Source: Diphasiastrum complanatum (Eukaryota; Streptophyta; Lycopodiopsida; Lycopodiales; Lycopodiaceae). Taken from it: a stretch of 64,000 nucleotides of DNA. Positions 1-9,228 of this stretch are shown one piece after another (positions within the stretch are counted from its first letter, which is position 1; each line of letters opens with the position of its first letter). The position numbers and the translations under genes were made by a program. Under the pieces are notes generated by a model. It had not been told where the DNA came from. It saw only the letters and a list, made by a program, of their open reading frames with translations, and made no database searches. The stretch covers positions 13,755,406 through 13,819,405 of the forward strand of contig CM055113.1 in the NCBI GenBank assembly GCA_029204225.1, read 5' to 3'.

Positions 1-1
1 A

Positions 2-875
2 AATGCTGATCCAGAACAATACAAAGATGGGTTTCAAAATAGTTACACTATGAGCACGTATATCACAACCCAAAAATGTGCGAGAGAAACCTATGTGCAT
101 GAACATCATGGAGATCCTATAGAAGGTAAGAAATCATCTCTATTTTCTTTTATTTATTTTCCATTCTATTCTTTTACTTTATTACATTGAACATACGAAA
201 ATTATATCATTCTTATAACATATTTCAAATTTTCAGGATTTTTGAAACACTTTTATAAATTATTTTCTATTCCGATCCTGGATTCAATCAAAACGAACAG
301 AACGTTGATACAACATTTTAAAACGCATTCTGACAAAAGTTATTTTGCAATTCGCAACCTATATTTCAGTTACAACATTGCTTTTTCAGATTGGAAAACC
401 ATGTCTCGAGCAGAATTAAATACTATCAACACAGACTTAGGAAGACAACTTGGCCACCTCTCCGACACCGGAGTTCGACTGACAGATGGTCCTATTACAA
501 TTGAAAACGTTCTGAAAATCTTAGAACAAGAAACTACCAATACATCGATTACGACAACAACTGACACGCATCAGGTTCATCTCTTTTAATCATTTTAGTA
601 CTCAATTTGTTTACAATGCATTTTATACACAAATGTAAATAAAAGCTTGCAACTAACAAATAACAGGTGATAACTCTCGAATCGCCACAACTGATATCAC
701 AACGATCTGCTTCTAGCAAAGAGGTATGGCAAATTAACGCTATTTTTCTGCTTTAAATAGATATTCTTCTATCATTTAAAAAAATCCTATTAACTCTGAA
801 TATTCTTCACAGGATCTCACAACACCACCACCACCGAAACGCCTACGAGGCAGTTCTTCACAATCTACAAAATAG
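2..875 (+). CDS. 3' part of an unidentified spliced gene (193 residues visible)
   Basis: I do not recognise this protein. Four exons read through in one consistent phase: up to 125, 237-574, 667-723 and 813-875 (stop TAG at 873-875). The introns are 126-236, 575-666 and 724-812; all are GT...AG and 89-111 bases long. The start lies outside the window. The visible part has a region with aromatic and basic residues (GFLKHFYKLFSIPILDS, then YFAIRNLYFSYN), then a polar stretch, a Thr-rich segment and a basic C-terminal tail with PPPPKRLRG, which resembles a nuclear localisation signal. The matching phases of four exons argue strongly for a real gene. It could be a host gene or an intron-bearing gene of a large mobile element; nothing here decides. 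The last exon overlaps a GIY-YIG reading frame in another phase. Confidence 0.6.
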
Positions 876-1108
876 TCTTTCGAATAGGCAAATCAATTTA
901 TATCGGTCAAACAACAGATTTTGATAGACGCATGCGACAACATGCTCGTAGACCACCGAAAGGAATGACCTACGACAAGGCTCGCGACAGATTTTTTGAT
1001 CATTATGAAGCTCAGATATTAGAAATTGTTACTGACTCTTCAATTGCAGGTAGATTAGAAAAAGTCTATATCAAAATGTTTAGATTTCAGATAATCGCTG
1101 TCGCGTAA
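815..1108 (+). CDS. GIY-YIG nuclease-like domain, overlapping the previous gene's last exon
   Basis: This 98-codon open stretch ends at TAA 1106-1108. It carries the hallmarks of the GIY-YIG nuclease fold in order: TIYKI (the GIY element, with Thr replacing Gly), then YIGQTTDFDRRMRQH, containing the YIG element, the conserved Arg and a His, and finally a Glu in RLEKVYIKMF at the position expected for the metal-binding Glu. In this family these residues cut DNA using one metal ion. No ATG exists in this frame before the domain, so it must be reached by splicing or is a remnant. Exon 3 of the upstream gene ends in phase 0 at 723, and a CAG at 851-853 would be an in-phase acceptor. After the Glu helix the frame ends quickly; a family-like NIG tail continues in the +1 frame (about 1089-1120), so the C-terminus may be frameshifted. 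Confidence 0.6.
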   Translation, partial: SHNTTTTETPTRQFFTIYKIVFRIGKSIYIGQTTDFDRRMRQHARRPPKGMTYDKARDRFFDHYEAQILEIVTDSSIAGRLEKVYIKMFRFQIIAVA

Positions 1109-1290
1109 ATATTGGTATTTGAAACGTCGATCTTATATTTGAAAATTTTTGACACATTTTGTTTTTGTCGTTCTTCCTCTTGCCATCGTTGTCTACTGTT
1201 TTGTTTTCTGGTTGATGTTGCACATTGGAAGAGGTTGCGATTACTTGGTGTATTCAACAACTCTTACCTGTAAAGAATGACTGAGAAGCC

Positions 1291-1560
1291 ATGCAATCAA
1301 GTCTTTTGAGATCGTTTGCTCAGACGAATATTGCAGAAACGGCTTTACAACAGTTACAGTCATTGAAGCAGGGTGTTGATGAACTTGTTGTTCAGTTTTC
1401 TGTTAGGTTTACTGAATTAGCTTTAAGGGCAGACCCTGCAATGCCTAAAGATATGAAATTGTTTTTCTTTTACCCTAGATTGCAGCCTGATTTGTCAAAA
1501 ACGACTCAACAGTTGGGGCCACAGACTTTGCAAGAGGCTATTATAGTTGCTCAGTGTTAG
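1291..1560 (+). pseudogene. Ty3/Gypsy gag remnant
   Basis: The 89-residue frame has the pattern of the plant retrotransposon gag core: a helix-rich start, LQSLKQGVDELVVQFSVRF, then LALRADPAMPKDMKLFFFYPRL and ETAL/EAI motifs. It is far shorter than a complete gag, which would also have a zinc knuckle. It is followed at once by sequence belonging to RNase H, so its 3' part is missing. Confidence 0.6.
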
Positions 1561-1677
1561 GTCTAACAATTTTCAAGATAAAAGCTTTTTTTCGTCCAGT
1601 GCAGGGTTACTTTGTTTAACTGGTCTTCTTTATGTGATGAAAATTTTGTGAAATTGAAGCAGGTTATGGCTTAGGCT

Positions 1678-1983
1678 TGTTCTTTGAAACCTTCGGATTT
1701 TCTGAAGCCTTTTCTTCTGTAGACAGATGCTTCTACGTCAGGCATTGGGGCAGTTTTGTTACAAACAGATGCTGATGGTACATTGAGACCTATTTGTTTT
1801 GTTAGTCGAAGTTTGAATGCAGCAGAAAAAAACAAGTATGTTACTGAGCATGAGTTAGTAGCAGTAGTTTAGGCATTTGCTCGACTTCATCCTTATTTGC
1901 ATGGGTCAAGTTTGTGTGGAGACAGATCATCAGCCATTGATTGTGTTGTTCAAAAAGAAAAATCCAGCTCCTCAGCTAATCAG
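1678..1983 (+). pseudogene. Ty3/Gypsy RNase H domain remnant
   Basis: One frame gives TDASTSGIGAVLLQTDADG, FVSRSLNAAEKNKYVTEHEL and AFARLHPYLHG, which is the RNase H domain that follows Ty3-type reverse transcriptase. The first catalytic Asp (TDAS) and the Glu of HEL are kept. Two in-frame TAG codons (near 1722 and 1870) and a later frameshift break it. Confidence 0.75.
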
Positions 1984-1989
1984 ATGAGT

Positions 1990-2939
1990 ATAACTTTCAG
2001 ATTCACCATCGCCTAGGTCTTTTGAATGTTGTGGCTGATGCCTTGTCTAGAGTTACTCAGGTTCAAAATGCTCTGACCCCTGTTCCTAGTCCCGTTGACC
2101 TGTCAAAGATTTCAACCTTCCAAGTGAGTAATCCTTAGTGTTCAGATATTATTCATAGAATTAGAGTCCGTGCTGATCCTTTAGTTTTTCAAAGGTTTTG
2201 TTTAAAAGATCATGTTTTGTACTTTTTGTCTCCTGGTAACCCTCGGATTTTTATTCCAAACTCATTGCAAGAAACCTATATGAACTATTATCATTCTCAT
2301 CCGTTGTTTGGTCATTTAGGTGCCCATAAATTTTTACATACTTTTACATACTCTGCGTTCTATGTTTTATTGGCATAAAATGCGTCATAGTGTTATGTCA
2401 TTCCTCAAGACGTGCATCGTTTAAAAGTCCTATCCAAAAGCCATCAGGTCTTTTACAGCCTACACATGTGGAAAGACCCTTTGACCTCATTGCTTGGAAT
2501 ATTATTGGTCCTTTCTTGTATCTGAATCAAGCAATACATATGTGGTCGTGATGACAAAACATCGTACTCGTTGGTGTGAAGTTCAAGCTATTCCAGACCA
2601 AAAAGCTCAAATGGTGGCAAAATTTCTTGTTGAGAAGGTGATTTCCAGACATGGTACTCCAATTCGAATTCTCTCAGATCAAGGCACCAACTTCAAATCT
2701 GAAGTTATAAAGTGGTATGCAATTATTTGGGTATTTCTCCGACATTTGCAGGTGCTTATCATGCTCAAACAAATGAATTGACTGAAAGGTTAAACAAGAC
2801 TATTAAACAGATGATTTCTATATATATTGATCCTTTACATTCTAATTGGGATAAATGGATTCCATATGTGTTGCATGCTTATTGCACAACTGTTCAAGAA
2901 TCTATTCATATCAGTCCATTTTGTGCTTTATATGGATGA
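1990..2939 (+). pseudogene. Ty3/Gypsy integrase remnant
   Basis: The tail of RNase H (VADALSRVTQ) leads into an integrase. The zinc-finger region keeps HPLFGHLGAHKFLHT, and the core keeps TYVVVMTKHRTRW, ISRHGTPIRILSDQGTNF (catalytic Asp) and YHAQTNELTERLNKTIKQM (catalytic Glu region). The frame changes several times, with clear shifts near 2000 and 2710, and stops occur near 2138 and 2370. No chromodomain is seen downstream. Confidence 0.75.
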
Positions 2940-3226
2940 GATCCACAATTTTCTCCTCCAGTTCTGGATTTACAAATTGCTTCTAAGCAAAGATGCTCAA
3001 CAAAGACAACCTCCGATGCGACTGGCAATTTTATGAAATTAACAGATTATTGTACAACAGAAGTAGAAAAAGTTATATGATGCAGGACGTGTTTTCAAAG
3101 AATTTAAAAAAAATCAGAAAGTTTCTGTTTATTATCCTTTAAAGAAACAAAAATTATCAGAAAGTTTTATGCATAGATGGTTGACAAGAATAAAGGAGTT
3201 GGGCGAGAAGGCCTGAGGGCCGTTAC

Positions 3227-3292
3227 TCTTCTTCCTCGTTTCGTTTTGTCATGCATTCGCTGTCTATTGTTTTCTGGTTGATGTTGCACATT
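3227..3292 (+). repeat. Possible LTR remnant paired with 1171-1227
   Basis: This segment and 1171-1227 share a run of similarity ending in TTTTCTGGTTGATGTTGCAC, one on each side of the decayed Ty3 element and in the same orientation. That is what eroded LTRs would look like. The match is too short to prove LTR identity. Confidence 0.4.
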
Positions 3293-3300
3293 ACAGGCCC

Positions 3301-3720
3301 GTCACAATAGGAAAAAAACTTTGGTAATTTTGAAAATAAATGAAAATTTAGCTGTGGGCCTCCCTATATTTATGTTTTTTCCCATTCTATCATTTTTCAA
3401 AATAACTTATGGGATTAACAATACGACATGTGTCAGATGGATGGGGGCAAATCTCCCTCCCCCCCATTTATATATATATATATATATATTTTTGAATTAT
3501 TAATAAAGAATTTTGAGTCAATCTGCCGAGGCGGATGGCTTTTTTTTTTTAATATTTAAATAAAAATTGACTTTGAAAAAATATAAATTAAAAATTAGGC
3601 AGGTTTGGCCCCATCCGCCGTTGAGGATCGAAGCCATTCGTCCCGTCGGATGGAGGGGTCGAAGCGCCCAACCCCCCCCCCCCCCCCCCTCCTTCCCCCA
3701 AGTTTCTCAAGGGTGGGGCT
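3301..3720. repeat. A/T-rich stretch with TA and C runs and GC-rich palindromes
   Basis: No gene is visible. It holds a short TA microsatellite (about 3470-3489), a run of C (about 3671-3689) and three GC-rich islands related to CATCCGCC...GGCGGATGG (near 3520, 3610 and 3645). The same islands recur at 7.2-7.8 kb. Confidence 0.6.
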
Positions 3721-4377
3721 TGTGAAAGATTTCAGATCATTAAAATCCAAAATATCTCTTTGATCTTTGGTTAGAAAAACAAGCAATTCACCAATCTTGC
3801 CAATCTTGAAAAATCAGCATCTACACTAAGAATGAGATGCAAACTCTAATAGATCTCTATCATACATGAACCAAAACATAAAATAATGTTACTATCCATA
3901 CAATAACAGTAAGCTACTGTATTTCACATGTGTGGATATGAAAATAGCAATTAATGAACATTCTACACATAGAATTGCAAGATATCACAAGTATAGTGCA
4001 CCAATGGATAGTAGAACCCAAGAGAACCATGTATAAGCATGAATGAGATTAGAGAGAGAACTTCGTCTCTTCCCATGAGTTACATTCTTTTATAACAGGT
4101 CCAAAACCTAAATTGCCACTTGGTTTCTCTCCATAATGAAAATCCTACTACTATTTGGGACTAGATTCAATGTACCCAACATTCAAATTTGAATCTACTA
4201 AAACTCGACTTCTATAGTTTCCCACACTTTCCAAAAGTGTTTATTCAAATGCTTTTAGACTGATATAACTTTGAAAAGTCAAACTCTAAGTCTAATATGA
4301 AAATTGGCCTCAATTGTATATATGGCAATATCTCAAACTATGACCAATCTTAACTAATCTAGTTGAAATTTCTCACA
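3721..4377 (-). repeat. 3' LTR of a minus-strand Copia-type element
   Basis: The 657-bp segment begins TGTGAAAG and ends TCTCACA, so it has TG...CA ends. It is closely similar to 5600-6205 and to 36658-37307. A purine-rich tract on the minus strand (the complement of 4378-4387) abuts its 5' end, as expected for the polypurine tract. It contains a palindromic CACATGTG-type motif near 3925. Confidence 0.85.
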
Positions 4378-5587
4378 CTCCCTCTTCAACTAGTTCTAGC
4401 TTAACCATAGAACTTTGATCCAACTTTAGAATGATCTCCAGCCTAAGTATAGACCTCCTTTCTAATGATCTAAAGTAGTTTCCATAATTGATATAGAGAA
4501 TAGTGTCCACTTGGGATGCTTCACTATTTCTTACATCAATTTTACATGTCAAGATGTGAATAGAACACGAAGAACCAAATAGAAAATGAGATGATTCCTC
4601 TATGCTTCAGTCTTTGAACACTCTGAAAAATTACAACCACCAAACAATAAATGTGAGTGATGCCTCCTCCATCTTTGTCTTTTCTTGTCATGTATCCACC
4701 ATGAAACTCCATGAATGAGCCTCCATCCCCATCTTGAAACAGGATGCCATCATCACTTGATGACTTGATCATGAATGAGTGAGATAATGAACCTCCAATA
4801 GCTTCATTTCCATCAGCAAAACCAGCCAATAATGCTAGTACAACTCCAATAACAAAATGATGTTCACCAATGTAGCAAGTTTTACCATATCTTGACAATT
4901 TGCACACATCCATATGAAATTGCTTAATATACACTTGAAAAACACTTCCTTGCTGCTCCTTTGACCTTACTTGAGTCTTCAATAACATGCAAAAATAGAT
5001 TCAAAACATCTTTGTCAATTAACTCTCCTTTGATGCTCTTGACTAGCTCCAAATTGCCATCTTTCTTTTCATGTTGTTGAAGCCCTTTGAGATAAACCAA
5101 ACATCAACTTCATCATCAAATTGAATAGACTTTGTTTTCCAGATCCATTACTTGCTGTAAAATTATGAAAACATCCATCCACTTGCATAGCACCATCTAC
5201 ACAAGAAGATTCACCAAAAGATATGAGAAAAACAAAATAAGTCACTTCCACTTGCTTACCCTTTTGATTATAAGCGAGCCTTGAAGACAATTGTCTTTCC
5301 CTTGATGTTCTCCTTGGCTTTTGACTTGATGATGGTTCTTCATCATCATTATCCAAAGTAGGATCCTTTACATCAACATCAAGAATGTTAGATCCATCCA
5401 CATCACCATCAATAATACTTGAAGATACCTTTGTAATGTTCCCCTCATCAAAAATGACATCTCTACCAATCTACATGTGCGAGAAACTTGATTTTGGTAT
5501 AGAATCCAATCTAGCATGCTCTAGCATTGATATCTTATCCAAATCATTGATAGATTGTAAATGCTTCTTTCATCACCTGAAACACAA
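4378..5587 (-). mobile_element. Internal region of a non-autonomous Copia-type element
   Basis: The region lies between two LTRs but has no recognisable protease, integrase or reverse transcriptase core. Minus-strand reading frames at 4542-4988 and 5069-5401 carry a basic patch (SQKPRRTSRERQ), KGKQVE and SNGSGKQSLFN, which resemble the linker before Copia reverse transcriptase, and a segment IKSSSDDGILFQDGDGG. The same non-pol segment recurs at 37.7-38.4 kb and, inverted, at 38.7-39.3 kb. The family therefore seems to share one internal deletion or an acquired module. Function is unknown. Confidence 0.6.
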
Positions 5588-5599
5588 GCTCTGATACCA
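5588..5599 (-). other. Primer-binding site (initiator Met-tRNA type)
   Basis: On the minus strand this reads TGGTATCAGAGC, directly after the LTR end at 5600. It is the usual complement of the initiator-Met tRNA 3' end in plant LTR retrotransposons, and it fixes the element's direction as minus. Confidence 0.9.
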
Positions 5600-6205
5600 T
5601 GTGAAAGGTTTCAGATCATTAAGATCCAAAATCTCCCTTTGATCTTTAATTAGAAAAACAAACAATTCACCAATCTTGCCAATGTAAAAAAATCAGCATC
5701 TATACTAAGAATGAGATGCAAACTCTAATAGATCTTGATCATACATGAACAAAACATAAAATAATGTTGTTGTCCATAAAGAATAGTAAGCTACTGTATT
5801 TCACATGTGTGGATATAAAAATATCAATTGATGAACATTCTACACATAGAATTGCAAGATATCACAAGTATAGTGCACCACTGGATAGTAGAACCCAAGA
5901 GAACCATGCATAAGCATGAATGAGATAAGAGAGAGAGAATGTCGTCTCTTTCTACGAGTTACATCCTTTTATATCTGTCCAAAACCTAAACTGCCACTTG
6001 GTTTTCCTACATAATGAAAACCCTACTATTTTCGGGACTAGATTCAATGTACCCAACATTCAAATTTGAATATACTAAAACTCAACTTCTATAGTTTTTC
6101 ACACTTTTCAAAAGATTTTATTCAAATGCTTTTAGACTAATATAACTTTGAAAAATCAAACTCTAAGTCTAATATGAAAATTGGCATCAATTGTGTATAT
6201 GGTTC
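5600..6205 (-). repeat. 5' LTR of the minus-strand Copia-type element, truncated
   Basis: It starts TGTGAAAGG next to the primer-binding site and aligns by eye along its length to 3721-4310. Similarity stops at about 6205, before the expected terminal CA, so its outer end (about 60-70 bp) is missing. Confidence 0.8.
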
Positions 6206-6410
6206 GTTTGACGCGACGGATGAAAAGGTATGTATTGCAATGAAGGAGACTAAAAATATAAGGTGTTCAACTAAGAGGTCTTGAGAGAATTAAGACAATT
6301 AAAAAAATCTTAAAGAGTCTAGCACTTCTAATATACAAAGTGCAAAATGAGAGCAAAGAAACCATACAATATTTATATAGTTTATTCAAAATAACAAAAC
6401 GACTTAGAAA

Positions 6411-6845
6411 ATGAGACAAATGAGAAACGTAGGCATGGATTGATGAGTTGTACACAAATAAGAGAAAAATAAAAAATGTACCATGGCTTGATGAACAGGA
6501 CAACTGAGAAATGCAGGCATGGATTGATGAGTTGTACACAAACAAGAGAAAAATGAAAAACGTAACATGGCTTGATGAGTTGTATAGAACTGAGAAACGA
6601 AGACATGGATTGATGAGTTGTACACAAACAAATAAGAGAAAAATGAAAAACGTACCATGGCTTGATGAGTTGTACGGAACTGAGAAACACGAACATGAAT
6701 TGACAAACAAGAGAAAAATGAAAGACATAGACATGGATTGATGAGTTGTATAGAATTGAGAAACGAAAATATGGATTGATGACTTAAACAAACAAGAATA
6801 AAATGAAAAACGTAGACATGGATTGATGAGTTATACACAACTTAA
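6411..6845. repeat. Degenerate minisatellite
   Basis: Units of roughly 55-70 bp are built from two alternating cores, ATGGATTGATGAGTTGTACA and CAAGAGAAAAATGAAAAACG, repeated about six to seven times with small indels. The Ser/His/Phe-rich reading frames on both strands here are products of the repeat and not genes. The 200 bp to its left (6206-6410) show nothing recognisable. Confidence 0.85.
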
Positions 6846-7870
6846 GAATACTATATAAGTTGAGCTATTTTAGTCCAAGTTATTTTAATTCAAACTAGAA
6901 TTTGAGCGACTTTTTTTCAAGTAGTTGCAGATTATTTTTTAAGGTCATTTTTTATTTTTGTTTTTAAAATGTATATGTATTTTTGAAAATGTGTTGAGGA
7001 AGGGGGAGCCATGTGTTTAGGACACCCCTTGAAATATTGTTTTGTTTTTGAGAAAAATAAAATAAAACTATATATAAAAAAAAAAATGGTAGCTTGGAGA
7101 GGGGATTCAAGCCCATCCAAGACTTTCTATAAATTTTTATAGATTTTTATAAGTTCAAAGTTTTTTATAACTTTTTAGAAAAAAAAAACATCAAATTAAA
7201 TTTTTAACTTTAAAAAAAACCTAGGTCTATCCGCCGTGACGGATGGAGGAGGCCAACCCTCCCTCAAAGTTTTTTTTCTAAATTTTTGTTATAAGAAATA
7301 TCTAAAAAACAAAAACAATCTTAGGACGTCAGACAAAAATATTTAAAAAAAACTTTGAGGGTGGTTGGCCCTCTTAGAAATAAAAATATTATTGAAAAAA
7401 AAAATTTATGAAAAAAACTTTGAGGGAATTTCTTCCATCCGCGGTGAATGGAGGGGGATGGTTACTTTTCGCCGCGACGGATGGACCCTCCTAACATAAA
7501 ATTAAATTTTTTTTTTTCAAATCTTTTGAAATAAAATTAGAAATGCTTCTTTTTTTTTTAATAAAAAAAAAACTTAAGGGTTCATCCGTTGTGGCGGATG
7601 GAGGGGAGCCCTTCAAAGCATTTTTTAAAGTTTTTTTCCAACTTTTCAGAAAAAAAAAGAAACTAAAATGTATTTTTTTTAAAGAAAAATTTCTTAGAGT
7701 CTATTTGCCACGACGGATGGATCCCCATCTTTTCAACTGTTTTGGAAAAAAAAAAATTGAAAATAATTTTTTTTTTCAAAAAAAAAAAATTTCAAGGTCG
7801 GCGGATGGACCCCCTCAATGTTTTTTTGCATAAATTATTATTTTTATAATATTTCTTTTTAGAAATTTTT
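6846..7870. repeat. A/T homopolymer-rich satellite with GC palindromes
   Basis: Long A and T runs are interrupted by GC-rich islands of the form CATCCGCCGYGRCGGATGG (near 7228, 7436, 7470, 7585, 7702 and 7797). They are often preceded by ACTTTGAGGG or a variant and followed by AGG or ACC. From 7470 on the islands are spaced about 95-117 bp. No gene is visible. Confidence 0.7.
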
Positions 7871-7874
7871 TTTT

Positions 7875-8242
7875 CTTAGGCCACACATTTATATCCATAT
7901 ACAAATCACTCTTAAGTAAACCAATAAGTATTTCAATAAAAGATCCGTTAACTCTGCACTGAGTATCTGGTCCAACAATACTTGATCATATGTCTATGTT
8001 CACCGACTAGGTTTAGTGCACCATCTAACCCTAGTGACTAGGAATATATAGTAGATCCAAACAAGACCAAACGTGTGCATATGAGAACAAGACTAAACAA
8101 GACTAAACGTGTGCAGATGAGAATAATCTCACTATGACCCAGTCACATAAACACATATGTCATTATCTGGCAGATTTCTCCAAAATCTGCATATGTTACT
8201 CTCATATCTCACTGAAAATCTTATAACTCAACTACAAAAGAA
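7875..8242 (+). repeat. Dispersed repeat R2, copy 1
   Basis: About 370 bp closely match the reverse complement of 35961-36285, including GATTTCTCCAAAATCTGCAT and CCATATCAGTC-like ends. It is probably a piece of an LTR, because the other copy lies between retrotransposon fragments. No coding sequence is seen here or in 8243-8550. Confidence 0.75.
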
Positions 8243-8550
8243 TTCTATTTTTCTTGAGTAAATAACATATCTGAGAATTCTCTGAGACTAAGAACATAAT
8301 CTCTCTCACAAGTTTTCCAACCCACTTACCTCTTGCCACCAAATTTCTTCCACTTAATCAACCCCTCCTAGATCCTAGTACTCCAACCAAGATTAGGTTG
8401 ATTCAATACAGACACTCCATTATCAAAATTACTTCTATCCCTACCAGCTGAAATTAGTAACTTCTGGTCTTACTCAATACTATTTTTAATGATTTTCAAT
8501 TTCAATCCTTCCCTAGTTCCAGATTGTTCCACACAATTTCTAGAATTTTT

Positions 8551-9228
8551 TTTCAACTTTGTGCAACTGATAAGTCCTCATAATAGAATCTTACTCATCA
8601 CTCCTATCAATTTTTTTTTTTCAGTGGTTAGTATTTACAGTAATTGTAATGCTAACGGTTGAAACCATGGGTTATTTTTTTGTTAGGGTATTTGGAGAGG
8701 TTATGAGTTATAGATTCGGATCCCTAAATGGTATCTTATAAATTCCAAATCAGAAATCCTTAAAAACTATTTCTCATTTTTTAATAAACCCTTACTTCTT
8801 TAGAATTTCTTGAATATGGACTTCAGATTAAAATTCATATGATCCATCCCGTATGAAATTTTTTTCTTTTATGAGGGATTGTTTTTAATCATGTAAATTA
8901 CTACTTGAATAAGTCTTGGAATTTGGAATGTTTCAAGGTGTCGGTATTCAATTTTTTAATCATGGATTGTCTCTTAAGCACAAATAGAGCTCAAATAGAT
9001 GATAGTTACTATCACTCATATTGAGAATACTTAGAAGAAAAGTCCTGTGTATAATGAAGTGAATCCTATTTGGAAGACACTTATTATTGACTTTTCACGA
9101 TTCTGAAATTTTCATTTGTCATCTCTCCAGGAAGATTTTATAAGAAATTGGAAATTTATTTTAAAAGGAGGGGTGAAGTAATGAGTAAAATTCTATTATA
9201 AGGACCTATCAGTTGCACAGAGTTGAGA
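8551..9228. mobile_element. Possible MITE or foldback element with about 60-bp inverted ends
   Basis: The sequence around 8553-8615 (CAACTTTGTGCAACTGATAA, then AATAGAATCTTACTCAT) matches the reverse complement of 9170-9228. The ends enclose about 550 bp with no coding potential. This is the structure of a non-autonomous TIR transposon. I could not identify a clean target-site duplication, so the exact ends are uncertain. Confidence 0.5.

Larger units (their letters stand above)
1138..3300 (+). mobile_element. Degenerate Ty3/Gypsy retrotransposon
   Basis: Plus-strand remnants of gag, RNase H and integrase occur in Ty3 order between two similar flanking segments (1171-1227 and 3227-3292) that may be LTR remains. 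The region between gag and RNase H is far too short to hold protease and reverse transcriptase, so an internal deletion has occurred. Several in-frame stops and shifts make it non-functional. Confidence 0.75.

Noticed and set aside
3671-3786. Gly-rich minus-strand frame (RRGGGGGVG)
   Set aside because: Translation of the C run next to a palindromic repeat.
6267-6838. Overlapping Ser/Phe/His-rich minus-strand frames of 104-174 codons
   Set aside because: Produced by the minisatellite; repeated words follow the DNA repeat.
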